Positions 1 to 10,603 of a stretch of 64,000 nucleotides of DNA are shown here, piece by piece. A program made the translations under genes and the position numbers. Under the pieces are notes generated by a model, which was given only the letters and a program-made list of their open reading frames with translations, was not told the DNA's origin and made no database searches. Numbering within the stretch: position 1 is the stretch's first letter; the number at the start of each line of letters is the position of its first letter. This stretch comes from Bathynomus jamesi (taxonomy: Eukaryota; Arthropoda; Malacostraca; Isopoda; Cirolanidae): NCBI GenBank assembly GCA_023014485.1, contig JAJOZX010003211.1:448001-512000 (forward strand), given 5' to 3'.

Positions 1-60
1 CCAGGTCAGCTTGAGAGGAGGGGTGACAAGCTTGACCTTTGTGAAATGAGGAAGCATGGC
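1..60 (+). repeat. LINE/SINE 3' tail fragment
   Basis: The first bases contain a GGTGACAAGCTTGACCTTTGTGA-like stretch that recurs near 18040, 55920 and 58150. There it closes a non-LTR element and two tRNA-like SINEs, so this is probably the 3' end of another copy running in from the left. No coding can be supported. Confidence 0.35.
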
Positions 61-700
61 ATGGAACATTTGAAAGGTATCATTTTTCAAGCTAGAATAT
101 TAGTTAGATCTGGAGGAGTCATATTTTAGGTTGAAAGTATTATTAGATGGGGATTTTGCATTACTTTTTCAATTTTTATAGGATTTAGAATTGCATCACA
201 GTTATTCGTAGAATCTGCATTTACTTCTGCCAAATTTCTCATTCTGAGTGAGTGGTGTGAAGAAAACTTGAAACTAATCAAACCTAATCATTAGTGATTA
301 GGGTAAATATTAAGTTTCACAGAGACTAGTTTTTGACAGTTGAAATTTGTTACGAAGATCCTGATAGGTGGTCATTTTAGATTGGTTAGTTATTTTCCAT
401 GTGACCAATTTCAACCAAATGTAGTGTAACCTGAGCTCTGCAAAACTTAATATTAGCCCTGATTTGTAATTTTTTAATGTTTTTAGAAGTATTTCTAGCA
501 AATTTTTTTTCTGAAATTTTAGGGGTTATGTATGAAATTTATGTAATACAGAAATAGTAGCTATAGGTTAAAATTGCTAATGATCATGCTTCAGTCCTAA
601 TGCTGAACATTTAACTTTAAAAAAAAACCCTCACAATACTGTTGGTATTTATTTCCTTCACTATAACAGTATTTTATGGGGAGTTTTTTCAAGTCAAATG
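61..700. other. No gene seen (AT-rich non-coding)
   Basis: AT-rich sequence with only short, repeat-free shadow reading frames. No transposon termini, exon or RNA gene could be supported. If the first POLR3F exon lies upstream, this is part of intron 1 or intergenic sequence. Confidence 0.4.
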
Positions 701-1430
701 TGTGACCATTGGCAACTGGTGAGTTCCAGGACAAGTGGACCAACAAATTTGAAAAATAATGCCATCAAAATTTAGATTTTGCTGAAAATTGGCATATGTG
801 GTAGTTTTGACCCCAAAACATGATTCTCCAAATATTAACACCATTTGATCCATAGGTCAAAAGTTATGGCCAAGGGTATTTTGAGGTCAGCCATTGACCT
901 GATTATTTTTGATCCACCATAGCTCTGCTCCTATTGGTCATAATCGTATAAAAATATATATTTAGTCCAAATATACCACTTTTATTTAACTGATAGTAAT
1001 AGATCATAATTTTTTGGCTGTAATAGTAATAGAAGGCAAAGTAATAGATAATAGTCTATTACTTTTCTATTACAGTGGCAATGGCCATATTGTGTGAACA
1101 AAGAATGAAAAAATGAACTAAATCTCCTCTAAATTAAAATAAACATGTATGTGAACTAATATTGTGGCCAATTTTTCCTTCAATAAAGTAAAATTTATGA
1201 AATTGTAATGCTTTGGTTGAAACAAATAGAAGAAATCAAAAGTAACAGTAATAGTAATAGAAACCCAGTAATAGACCCCCATGTCTGCTTGCTGACAAAA
1301 AAAAAAAATCTTAGAAAAATGTTGGCCTATTATTTTTCTATCAAAATCAGTTGAAAAAAAGTTTGTTTATAGACCCGCTTGTTAGTGGAAACTTAGTTTG
1401 ATAAAACACTAAATTCAACTTTTATGGGTG
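700..1430. repeat. Dispersed repeat, left copy (inverted relative to 7970-8450)
   Basis: Blocks such as CATAACTTTTGA and GGCCAAGGGTATTTTGAGGTCA around 840-900, the TAGGAGCAGAGCTAT block near 920, and the AAACAAACTTTTTTTTCAACTGAT block near 1345-1370 reappear in reverse complement at 7985-8440 with moderate divergence. The segment also has several TAATAGTAATAGA motifs (1000-1290). It has no coding capacity and looks like a non-autonomous interspersed repeat. Confidence 0.5.
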
Positions 1431-1667
1431 CAATTCATAATTATTCTTATAAATATATAATTTAAAAAATAGGATAAAAATAGGATGCTTCTCTCTTTTC
1501 ATCATAGCCACAAGACCCATCAGATGACTTAAATGACATTCATTATGGCAAAGCAGCATTTACCATCAATAGTCACAAATATAAAACCTAAACAGAGACA
1601 CACACAAATAAAAAAATAGATACAGTTGACTACTAGCCACGCATCTGTTCCTAAAGGCATGTGGATA

Positions 1668-1841
1668 CAGTAGGCTTGTGATATTTCGCAATTTATAATT
1701 ATTTTTGTACTTCAAACCACTAAATTAATTTTTTTTTTTTTTAATGCTTCACTCACAAAGTACTTAAAAAATATAAGGTAGTAATTTAGGGGTTTGTGAA
1801 ATATAAAAATTGTTATAACTCAAAATATCGCAAGCCTACTG
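1668..1841. mobile_element. MITE with TA target duplication
   Basis: Terminal inverted repeats CAGTAGGCTTGTGATATTTC and, at the right, the complement of CAGTAGGCTTGCGATATTTT, flanked by TA on both sides (1666-1667, 1842-1843). The 174-bp length and TA duplication fit a Tc1/mariner or Tigger-derived MITE. No ORF is present. Confidence 0.6.
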
Positions 1842-2761
1842 TAGTTGAAAAATGTGGATACTTGTTCACTTGGAGAATGGTCATTTTCTGGTTATATTTC
1901 ATAGTATTTTTATAGATTTATACTCAAATACTGTATTGTTTTTATTTTATTGTAGTAGGTTATAGAATAAGGATAAATAAAAATTCAATATTGTATTGTA
2001 TTGTGCCATATTTTTCATTTTCCACTTTATCTTCATTGTCACATCCATCTTTGTTGGGCTGCAGGTTCATTACCATGGTAATGAAGGTAGGCTTTGGACA
2101 ATTTTGTGTGGATAGTTGACACTTGCAGATAGTTGTCAACTGTATACACACAAATAAATGATAAGTAACATAACATGACTTGTATAGAATATTCTGGAAC
2201 TTTTCTTAGTTGATAGAGCGGCATCTCTCTAAAATTTAGCACTTGTCTTGAGAACTATTCTATATCTTGGAAAAGTGTACTTAATCTGTGTTCTGGGAAG
2301 TAGCCTGAGTTGAATTTCATCAAGAATGTTTGTCTGCAAAAGGACTTTTCTTTTTATGGAAAGAAATATGCAGGAGCTATTCCAGATGGATGCAAAATAT
2401 TGACATAATCTTCAAAATCTGAATCATACTCCAAGTCCAAATCAAAGTTCCTTTGCATAGATGCAGCCATCATAGCTACCAACTTTAACTTCACATTTCT
2501 GATTTTTGGTAGTTATATAATCATCATTTGATGATGCTAAAGTATTCCTAATTTCTCCATTTCCACTTGAAATAGGATACTCTAATTTCTTTTCTAGACA
2601 CTGGTATAAATCAATGTAATCTTTTGTGTTCCCTGAATTGTCTTGATGTTAAGGGTGAAGCAGAGTTGGTGTAGTAGTTCAACTTCGTCAACTTTTTCTG
2701 TTGAGACAGAAGAATTTGATGTCAGTCTATTTCATTATTACAAAATTTGAACATATTGTCT

Positions 2762-3167
2762 GGTGTCAAAATTTGATTTGTAAATGGTCTTTGCAAACCT
2801 GCTCTAGCTGTTGCCCTCTTCATAGTAGCACCAATTCCAATGCAAGCATTTTTTCCATGTGATGTAGAAAAAAAAAAAAAAGCCACTGCATCAAGTAACC
2901 ACTTTCATCAATTATTGCTGCTAACTGTTCATAGAATTCGGAGGCAGCCCCAGTATCTACACTTGTAGCCTCACCTTGCGTGGATATGTTATGTAAGTTA
3001 GCATATTCTTTAAGCCTACAATGGCTGGCTGTTTGAGAATGTTTTAGAACATTCACAGGAGCATTGATAGCAAAATGGAGTATTAAAGTGAAATGTTTGT
3101 AGAAGTGATTGTTTGGATAGTGGATGTTCACTGTAGGGTAAAATGTTTTGGTTAAGTAGACTATCAC
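2762..3167 (-). pseudogene. Tigger/jerky-like (CENP-B type) transposase remnant
   Basis: The minus-strand frame reads GEATSVDTGAASEFYEQLAAI followed by IDESGYL. This resembles the linker before the catalytic region in Tigger/jerky-type (pogo superfamily) transposases, where a VD-AASEF-E-L-I-GGYL pattern precedes the first catalytic aspartate. The reading frame then breaks in a poly-A/T run near 2867-2880, and the catalytic aspartates are not visible. Downstream minus-strand sequence to about 2300 keeps scattered similarity-like words but no open frame. The assignment rests on motif memory only. Confidence 0.4.
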
Positions 3168-3349
3168 CCTCCAGAGCAGCTTGTGAATTATTATACCATC
3201 TGAAGTGGTACTTGATGTAACTGAAGCATTATTGGATGAGCTTTCTTCAGTTGATATTTCAGGCTCTAAACCTTTAAGTAGAGTAGGATCATTGGAATAT
3301 TTAGTATAACAGTTAGACCATATAAGAATTTATTTTCAATACTCTATAG

Positions 3350-3430
3350 CAGGGGTTCCCAAATTGTGTTCCGTGGAACACTTCTCACGGTATACAAGTG
3401 TTCCGTGGAACACCAATTTGGGAACCCCTG
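3350..3430. mobile_element. Short foldback hAT-type MITE (81 bp)
   Basis: Almost the whole element is one hairpin: CAGGGGTTCCCAAATTG-TGTTCCGTGGAACAC and its complement, separated by about 14 bases. It is flanked by CTCTATAG at 3342-3349 and CTCTATAC at 3431-3438, an 8-bp target duplication with one change. CAGGGG ends and 8-bp duplications are hAT hallmarks. Confidence 0.7.
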
Positions 3431-4211
3431 CTCTATACTATCATAAGATCTTGAGGCTAGATTATCATTAACAGGTATATTTTTAAATACTGTATATGTC
3501 TTTTAGTATTTTAAGAGGATCTCGACAGTATTTCATATTTTGTCATTCCAGGGTATTTTTTTTAAGTAGAAACTACTGGGATTTTGTTCCAGTGGTCCTT
3601 CATATTGCCCCAGCAGTGATATGTGCCCCTTGTCCCCCTTTTTTTCAAAAGTACAGTTATTATACAGGGTGTCCCAGAATTAACTATCTATTTCAATGAA
3701 ATCGGACAAATTTAATAAAAACTGACATAATTTTGTGTTTATTACTAAATTATGATACAAAAACAAATAGATTTATAAATCAAAAGTCAAAACTTTATTG
3801 AGAAGTTTCAACATGTGCACCGTCTGTATCTCTGCAAATTTCAAATCTATCCTCAGCGCTGCGAAACACATTTTGAAGCATTTCAGGTGTTATCTCCCGC
3901 ACTGCCAACTGGATGCGTTCTTTAAGTTCAGCTAAACTATTGATCTTTTGGTGATAAACCTTTGTTTTTATGAAACCCCATGCAAAGAAATCCAGGGGTG
4001 TCAAATCCGGAGAACGTGGAGGCCAAGGTCGAGGTCCTCCACGTCCAATCCACCGATTCGGAAGGCGTCTGTTGAGGTATTCTCGAACAATTAGAGCATA
4101 ATGACATGGTGCTCCATCTTGTTGAAACACAACATTATCAAGAATGCCATCATCAAGAAGCTGTGGTTCGAGAAACTGCTGAAGCATATCAAGGTAGACG
4201 GTACCTGTTAC

Positions 4212-4820
4212 CAGAGGTGGGGAGTCGGGAGTTGGGGCTTTTTTGAAGAGTCAGGAGTTGGTAAAAACGACCGACTCCCGACTCCCGACTCATTGATTCA
4301 ATTTCTATATGCCAACAATTTACCAGAATACTACTATGCCCTAAATAAATATCTTCCTGAACTAATTCTAGATTCACATTTCCACATTTGATTTATTGTT
4401 CTGGTAAATCTTAGCAAATGAATTTCATATTTCTATTTTCTATTTCAGGATACTAGGTACCATATAAAAATTAGCAATATATTAATTATTAATTTAATTA
4501 GCCCCTATTAGTAATGAGTCATGGGCCTAGTAGAAAATCAGCAGTCTTTCAATATTTTAAGCTAAATGAGGATGAAAGTATTTTTATTTGTCAAGTAGAA
4601 AAGGATGGTAAAGAGTGTAATGCAAAAATTAGTGCTTACACTAGGAAACATGCTAATGCTCCAACTAGAGCCTCAAACTTGAAACGCCATCTACGAAACA
4701 AACATCCCAATATTTATAAGGTTGTAGATCAGCATGATAAGGAAAGAGTCGGGAGTCGGAGTCAGTTTTTAAAAATACTGACTCAGGAGTCGGTTGTTTT
4801 TGGCCGACTCCCCATCCCTG
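4212..4820 (+). mobile_element. Internally deleted hAT element nested in mariner
   Basis: Ends are CAGAGGTGGGGAGTCGG (left) and the complement of CAGGGATGGGGAGTCGG (right), flanked by a perfect 8-bp duplication CCTGTTAC at 4204-4211 and 4821-4828. Several GAGTCGGGAGTCGG subterminal repeats occur near both ends, the usual place for hAT transposase binding. Only the BED zinc-finger start of the transposase remains (4514 onward), so the element is non-autonomous. Confidence 0.88.
4514..4750 (+). pseudogene. BED-type zinc finger, N-terminus of hAT transposase
   Basis: The frame opens with MSHGPSRKSAVFQYF and contains a BED finger: a conserved FxxF-like start, C-x4-C-type cysteines in FICQVEKDGKECNAKI, and the zinc-binding NLKRHLRNKHP histidines at residues about 55-65. 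The ORF then runs on into the terminal repeat and the mariner sequence, so the original protein has lost its whole catalytic and dimerisation part. BED fingers bind DNA in hAT transposases. No host function is implied. Confidence 0.65.
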
Positions 4821-5623
4821 CCTGTTACAGTTGCTTCCGCAAAGAAGAATGGGCCATAAATTTTGGATTTGGTCATTCCAAGCCACACGTTAACTTTTGG
4901 AGAGTCTCTCTGCCATTCTATGACTTCAGACGGTCTTTCATTGGACCAGATACGACAGTTGTGTGATTGACTTTACCACAAGTGTGGAAAGTCACCTCAT
5001 CACTGAATAAGATGTTATCCAATAAACTTTCATTTTCGATTTGATCCACAATTTCTGCACACCTTGTTGCTCGATTTGGATAATCCTCTTCATTTAGGGC
5101 ACGCAGTACTTGAATGTGATAAGCCTTTTTCATCAGTGTCGAACGCAAGATTCTATGAACTGTCGTCTTGGATATGTTGAGTCTTCGACCGGCCTCCCTA
5201 ACCGAAGTTGTTGGTTCATCCTCAAACAATTGTCGTACCTGTTCGGTACTGTTACGTGCTGTCCTTGGGCATCCTCTTCCCACCTTGTCGTGTACGGATC
5301 CAGTTCTTTTAAATTTGTTCACAAGTTCACGAATCGCTTTGTCTGTAGGACCGGTTCTGTGGAATCTTCTTGTAAATTTTTCTCTGATTTCATTACATTG
5401 CATTCCTTTGATACGGGATGTTAAAACAAAGATGCGTTCTTGTGTATTCATTATTAATAGGGTTCTGAAAGAGAATGAAAATAAAACTATGAAAAACTAT
5501 GAAAAAAATTTAGAAATTTATATATTTCTAACACATATTAAACATGATAAACATAAATAAAAGTTTTTTTTTAAATTTGTCCGATTTCATTGAAATAGAT
5601 AGTTAATTCTGGGACACCCTGTA

Positions 5624-6313
5624 TAGCTTTATTTAAATTTAAGTAATCAAATGTGAAAAATTCTTAGCAAGAAGAAATATTTTGGTATGCCCTTTTATTT
5701 ATACAAACCTTTTCTGTGAAGGATATTTTCCATATTCCATAAGAGAAAACCAATTGTAAACAGCATGGAAGATCTGTAGAAGTAGAGGAAGGAGTGGCTG
5801 GTGTCCTTGGTAATTTTCTCAAGTTTTAGGTACTTAAGCTTTATTCTTTCTGTTTGTTTCAGATATATATGTAGCACTAAATAGTGTAGAATTGTCGCAG
5901 AAGGATTAAAGGAGTGATCACCTGATATAATGTTATGAATTTGAGTGTATATTCAAGAGTACCTGAGACACTAGTGAAAGCGTAACTGTAATTTTTGCAC
6001 TTCTGTATTAAATTTATATCCAATATTAGGCTGCTACTAAAATATAAGTAGCCTACACTCTCCTAATATATATTAACTATTATATTACTGTCATATAAGG
6101 CACAAATGAGATTATTCTACATTTTTCTTCTCTTGCACCCTTTTTGTATTTATCAAGTGCCATTTTGACTTTTGCCCCAACAGTAAAAATTCCTTAAAAA
6201 ATAGACTGGTATTCACTGTGGGAAAAGATAAAACATAGAAATTAGGTTGTAATACAGAAGATTAGAATTATTGTACTGGTAGGCTAGATACTAGATAGGC
6301 CTATGGTAAGTCA
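5624..6313. other. No gene seen
   Basis: AT-rich sequence between two transposons. Only a 60-residue unconvincing minus-strand frame is open. No terminal repeats or exons were recognised. Confidence 0.35.
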
Positions 6314-6321
6314 ATAATAAC

Positions 6322-7248
6322 CAGGGCTGTGGAGTCAGTGATAAAATTTGCCGACTCCAACTCCGACTCCAAAAATTTTAACATTCCGACTCTGACTCCG
6401 ATGGAATGTTAAGGCCAAACTGATTACGATTAGTTTTATTAGGCCAATGGAGATTCATAAACAAGGCATTTTGTCACCACCACATGACTCATCAGGGTAC
6501 TTAGTGGCTATAACTATGCCTTAATGGCTTTTTTCCTCTTTATTCAAAAATTACAATAAATCCCAAAATACAAACTGATTGAAGCTTAAACAAAATAAGA
6601 TTATTATTGGTTTAGCAAATTAATAAGATGTTTTTGTATTATTATAAACATCCGTAACAAAATGTACTAACCTAAACTGAATTTGTTTTTAAAAAAAGGA
6701 TCGCTTCCATTAAATCTTCTTTCAGTGATGCTTATCAAAATTATCAAATTGAAATCTAAAAATCTGAAAAAGATTTAGGGTTGCTAGTACAAAATTTTTA
6801 AATTTCCTTATTATTAATTATGTTAATTAATTAATTATAATCCTTATTAATTATAAGCAACTATATTTATATATTGTTTATATTTATATATTTATATATT
6901 ATTTATATATATTATATTATATATTAAAACATTAGGTTAAATCTATTTTATTCATAAAATTGAGCTAGGCCTAGGCCTAGGCTTCTATGGTTATAATTGA
7001 AGGATTTGCACCGACTCCGACTCCACCCAACTATGCACTTCCGACTCCGACTCCACCCAACTATGCACTTCCGACTCCGACTCCACCCAACTATGCACTT
7101 CCGACTCCGACTCCACCCAACTATGCACTTCCGACTCCGACTCCACCCAACTATGCACTTCCGACTCCGACTCCACCCAACTATGCACTTCCGACTCCAC
7201 TCAAAATTGACTGACTCCACGACTCCCAACTCCTACACCACAGCCCTG
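6322..7248. mobile_element. hAT-like non-autonomous element with internal minisatellite
   Basis: The element begins CAGGGCTGTGGAGTC and ends with the complement of CAGGGCTGTGGTGTAGGAGT. It is flanked by a perfect 8-bp duplication ATAATAAC (6314-6321 and 7249-7256). Subterminal arrays of CCGACTCCGACTCC occur near both ends, and the right side holds six 30-bp repeats. No transposase remains. The same GACTCCGACTCC theme appears in the hAT at 4212-4820, suggesting related families. Confidence 0.78.
7011..7190. repeat. Minisatellite, 30 bp x 6
   Basis: Six consecutive identical units of 30 bases starting CCGACTCCGACTCCACCCAA, directly followed by a broken seventh. Because the unit length is divisible by three, it leaves several frames open on both strands; these repetitive ORFs are not genes. 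The units are identical, which implies recent expansion or homogenisation inside a hAT-like element. Confidence 0.95.
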
Positions 7249-7299
7249 ATAATAACTAACCAGATTCTTAATTAACATTGTCTGAATAGTTACCATATA

Positions 7300-7864
7300 C
7301 ACTGATCCCCCAACCTGCATGAATTCAGAGAAGAGGAGGACATTTCACTACCCTTTTTTTTGATCTACAGAAGCTAAGATTCAAAGATCAGCGCAAATTT
7401 TTAAAATTGTGATAAATACTAAAAAATCACTTTACACTTTTTTGCGTATGCAGTATGATACTTGCGTGTACAATACATATGATACTATATCATTTGCAGC
7501 TGGCAGCAACATGCCCAGTAGCATGTCCCTCGTGTGACTGACTAGTTTATATCAAATCTTCTTTCTTGCACTCCTCTGGATTATTACATTATTTTTATAG
7601 TGATGTTTCAAAATTTTTTTTAAGTTTTTATTATTTATACTTGTTATATATTATTTTACATGCTTTGTCATTATTTATATACATTTATTGTACAATGATT
7701 TAAAAGCTTTTATTTAGGTAAAAATTACTTTATACATTATTTTTTTTTAACTTTTATTCCCCTAACCCCACTTATATTATGGGGAGATAGTTCCAACCTG
7801 CATGATTTTGTGCTGCACAAGCTTTTTCAGGAATGGAACCCTCATGTAAGTTGGGGGATTACTG
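7300..7864. mobile_element. Tigger/pogo-like MITE
   Basis: Left end CACTGATCCCCCAACCTGCATGA and right end the complement of CAGTAATCCCCCAACTTACATGAG, flanked by TA at 7298-7299 and 7865-7866. The CAGTA-TCCC-style ends and TA duplication match Tigger-type elements. The 565-bp interior is AT-rich and non-coding. Confidence 0.68.
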
Positions 7865-7969
7865 TATAAAACAAGGCCTATAGTAACATAGTAAGGTGTG
7901 GGGGTGTTTCAGAGTATGGCCTTTCTTGATTACCCTACTATCGGGGTAAAATGCCAACAAGCATTAAAA

Positions 7970-8450
7970 GAAAATCAGCTTGAAAAAACAGCAAATCTCA
8001 ATTTTATGACTGTTTTAACTAATAAGAAGGTCTATAAACAAACTTTTTTTTCAACTGATATTAATAGAAAAATGATAGGCCACCATTTTTCACAGTGAAT
8101 TTTTTGTCAGCAAATATCTGAGGTCAAATTGTAACTTTTTGAGGTCACATTAAGGTCACATTTTCAATTATTGACTTGCATGAATGAAAGTAGTATATTT
8201 GGGATCTGTTTGCAATTCTAATTCTAAATATATATATACTTTTATAGGAGCAGAGCTATAGTGAATCAAAAATGGTCAGGTCAATGGCTGACTTCAAAAT
8301 ACCCTTGGCCATAACTTTTGAACTATGGATCAGATAGTGTTAATATTTGGAGAATCATGTTTTAGGGTCAAAACTAACCTATGTACCAATTTTCAGAAAA
8401 AAATGAGATTTGATGGTGTTTGGCACTGTCCACTTGTCACTGAACTCCCC
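7970..8450. repeat. Dispersed repeat, right copy (inverted relative to 700-1430)
   Basis: Reverse-complement relative of the repeat at 700-1430; the blocks around 8035-8060, 8240-8350 and 8380-8440 match. The small ORF at 7898-8098 falls partly in this repeat and is not considered a gene. Confidence 0.5.
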
Positions 8451-8869
8451 AACTTTACCCTGTGTGTGTGATTTTAAGATAACATAAAAGTAAAAAATAG
8501 TATGAACAGTCATTATAAATGGAATTCCTGTTTTGTACAGGAACAGGAATTAATCCTTAGCTATCATGAAGGGGATAATTTGAAAAATTATGCCCCAACA
8601 GTTGTGGCACTTTTATATAAATGATTGTAAGGGTATTTTTATGTAGGTAGCTATATACCATATTACATTTTCTGCTAGCTCTTGTAGTAATGGGCCTAAT
8701 GGCTCTGGTTTTGGTAGCACTATTAGTTTTTCCTATAGGCTTTGAAATATAGGTTACTACCATACCTACTATACTTTTCAAATCTTTCTGTGGAGTTGTG
8801 TAATATAATTTCAGTACTAAAGCTTTTACAAGTAGTTGGTGTTGCATACCTTTTTGTGTAGCCTGTCCA

Positions 8870-8873
<4 letters not shown>

Positions 8874-8945
<72 letters not shown>

Positions 8946-8946
8946 A
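8874..8946. repeat. (TA)n microsatellite
   Basis: About 30 uninterrupted TA units. Encodes only artefactual Ile-Tyr repeats. Confidence 0.95.
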
Positions 8947-9255
8947 TCATTATTTGTCGCAAGTGATGAAGTTTATGGATATAGTCTTTAGGGCTAATAT
9001 TGGCTGACTTAATCACTCTTAGAATCCTTTTTTTTTTTAATATTGTACTATAAGGTATTATACCATATTCTCACTAGTGAGAAATGGCAAAAGTTCATTT
9101 ATTTGTGGGCAAACTCGATACTTTGCTATAAATTTGCAGTTTTACATTAATAAGTACCTTGAGAAAGAGAAATTGAGTTTTGAAAGAGTTATAGTATCAA
9201 AAAATTAATGAGATGGTAGACTGAAATTCTTTCAATTTTCCTTGAAGTTTTGCGG

Positions 9256-9755
9256 CTAGTGATGGGATGATTAATCGGAATCGAGAATCGGAAGAATCGA
9301 GCATTTTTCAGGAATCGGAATCGGAATCGGAATCGAGAGAATTGTACCATGATTTCCGATTCTTAAAACGATTCTTTAACTTTTAATTGAACCAGTTTTG
9401 CAATGTAAACTTTAAAATTTAAATGAAAGAGGATAACAAATTTTATTTTTATTGTATTGTAGCTATACATTAAAACGTGTATATCCATGATGTGTAATCA
9501 AGAAGATTAAAATGAATTGTTACAACTTACAGTTGATTTTTATTTTTAAACCAATCTATTATAATTTATATTACCATACTCATAATGTAAATAGTTAATC
9601 TTACCAGAGTAAAATATGACAATTTCCAGAAAAACAAGTATAGAATTATATTTAAAAATATTGAGAATCGGAATCGGAATCGAGACTTTTTAGTGGTATC
9701 GGAATCGGAATCGGAATCGGAATCGTAAAATTTTTTGGTATCGTCCCATCACTAG
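9256..9755. mobile_element. hAT-like non-autonomous element with ATCGGA repeats
   Basis: Ends are CTAGTGATGGGATGA and the complement of CTAGTGATGGGACGAT. Both subterminal regions carry runs of GGAATCGGAATCGGAATCG. Flanks TTTTGCGG (9248-9255) and TTTTGCCC (9756-9763) look like a decayed 8-bp duplication. The 500-bp interior is AT-rich and non-coding. Confidence 0.65.
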
Positions 9756-9763
9756 TTTTGCCC

Positions 9764-10485
9764 ACATTTGTCATGATTTTTCATCCAAATAATTTACTAA
9801 AACAATTCCATAATAGGCAATTTCCGAGCATATTTACATAATTTCATAAATCAGAGTAACATTGACAATGTTTATGAATATTGTATATAATTTTTAATTT
9901 TTAAATATTCTATAAGTATTCTAGATGGCATATTCAGCGGTATTAGCTTCCTTTTAAAGATGAAAAGTGTCATACAAGTTTGTTTTACGGATCACTGGCA
10001 AGTCCCAAATAGGCTTGCCTGACTTCATTTAGAAGTATTTGTTTCTAGTTTACTCTCCCTTTGAAAACTAACTCTCATCTTAATAATGAAATTTAAATAA
10101 AATTTAGTAAAACTAACTTTGCTGTTCCCCTCCTTCCCATGTAATTTTCATGGCTGAAAACTTTGGCTTCTAGTAATACGAAGGGATATTACCGAGAGTT
10201 AATGTTACTAGACAAGATAGCATTTCTGTGATGTGAGGTTTAATGAATAGCTAAGCCCCTTTACTACTGGTAGCTATAAGAATAATAAAAAAATATAAAA
10301 TCCTACTGAAGTGTGTACACTTTATTAAATAGTTTCATGAGCTATATAAAGTTTAGAAAAATTATGCATCTTGCGTTGACCACTGTACATTTCCTGTCAG
10401 TTTCTACACATCATAATAGTTTTGCCACTTAAGCTAATAGATATGTAACATGAGGCTAAACCTGTAACCTTCTTTTCTCTTTAAG
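9764..10485. other. Sequence upstream of first visible POLR3F exon (probably intron 1)
   Basis: No terminal repeats or exon recognised. A TTTTCTCTTTAAG acceptor tract closes it at 10485. The short first POLR3F exon, which should encode about 28 residues, was not identified here. Confidence 0.4.
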
Positions 10486-10603
10486 GATATTGCAGTTGTG
10501 TCAAGAATACAAGCAAGGAATAACTTACAAAATTATTGAAAATGATATACCATCACTTCAGCTACCAGACATTGTTGGTTTCATCAACAAATTATTGGCT
10601 AAG
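10486..10603 (+). CDS. POLR3F: POLR3F exon (first visible)
   Basis: Acceptor TTTAAG, donor AAG|GTAGT. The first base completes a codon split with the missing upstream exon, then 39 codons follow: ILQLCQEYKQGITYKIIEND and onward to NKLLAK. This is the first winged-helix of RPC6. Confidence 0.9.

Larger units (their letters stand above)
3795..5451 (-). pseudogene. DD41D mariner transposase, disrupted
   Basis: The N-terminal part runs from 5451 (start MNTQERIF) and has the helix-turn-helix region (residues about 1-60), the GRG linker (GRGCPRT) and the first catalytic Asp in LFSDEVTFHTCG. The C-terminal part ends at 3795 and holds the second Asp (FQQDGAPCHY) and third Asp (SPDLTPLDFFAWG). Two lesions are visible: a 2-base (CA) insertion near 4965 that shifts the frame shortly after the first Asp, and the hAT insertion at 4212-4820. 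All three catalytic Asp codons are still present. Inactive as it stands. Confidence 0.85.
3665..5621 (-). mobile_element. mariner-like element, DD41D type, interrupted by a hAT
   Basis: Terminal inverted repeats start CAGGGTGTCCCAGAATTAAC and extend for about 50 bp (3665-3714 and 5572-5621), flanked by TA. The transposase is on the minus strand. Counting from the catalytic Asp in FQQDGAP to the Asp in LTPLDFF leaves 41 residues, which is the DD41D (rosa-like) mariner class. A 609-bp hAT-like element sits inside at 4212-4820 with a perfect 8-bp duplication of the transposase sequence, so the mariner is older than the hAT. Without the insert the mariner would be about 1.34 kb, a normal length. 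Confidence 0.88.

Noticed and set aside
2820..3167. A small host gene (115 codons)
   Set aside because: The C-terminal part resembles Tigger-type transposase and the frame ends in a homopolymer; treated as a transposon remnant.
7011..7190. CRISPR array
   Set aside because: Units are contiguous identical repeats without spacers in a eukaryotic hAT-like element.
6948..7275. Four overlapping repetitive ORFs (69-93 codons) on both strands
   Set aside because: They are reading frames through a 30-bp minisatellite; unit length divisible by three keeps all frames open.
8723..9016. ORF with a long Ile-Tyr repeat
   Set aside because: Translation of a (TA)n microsatellite.
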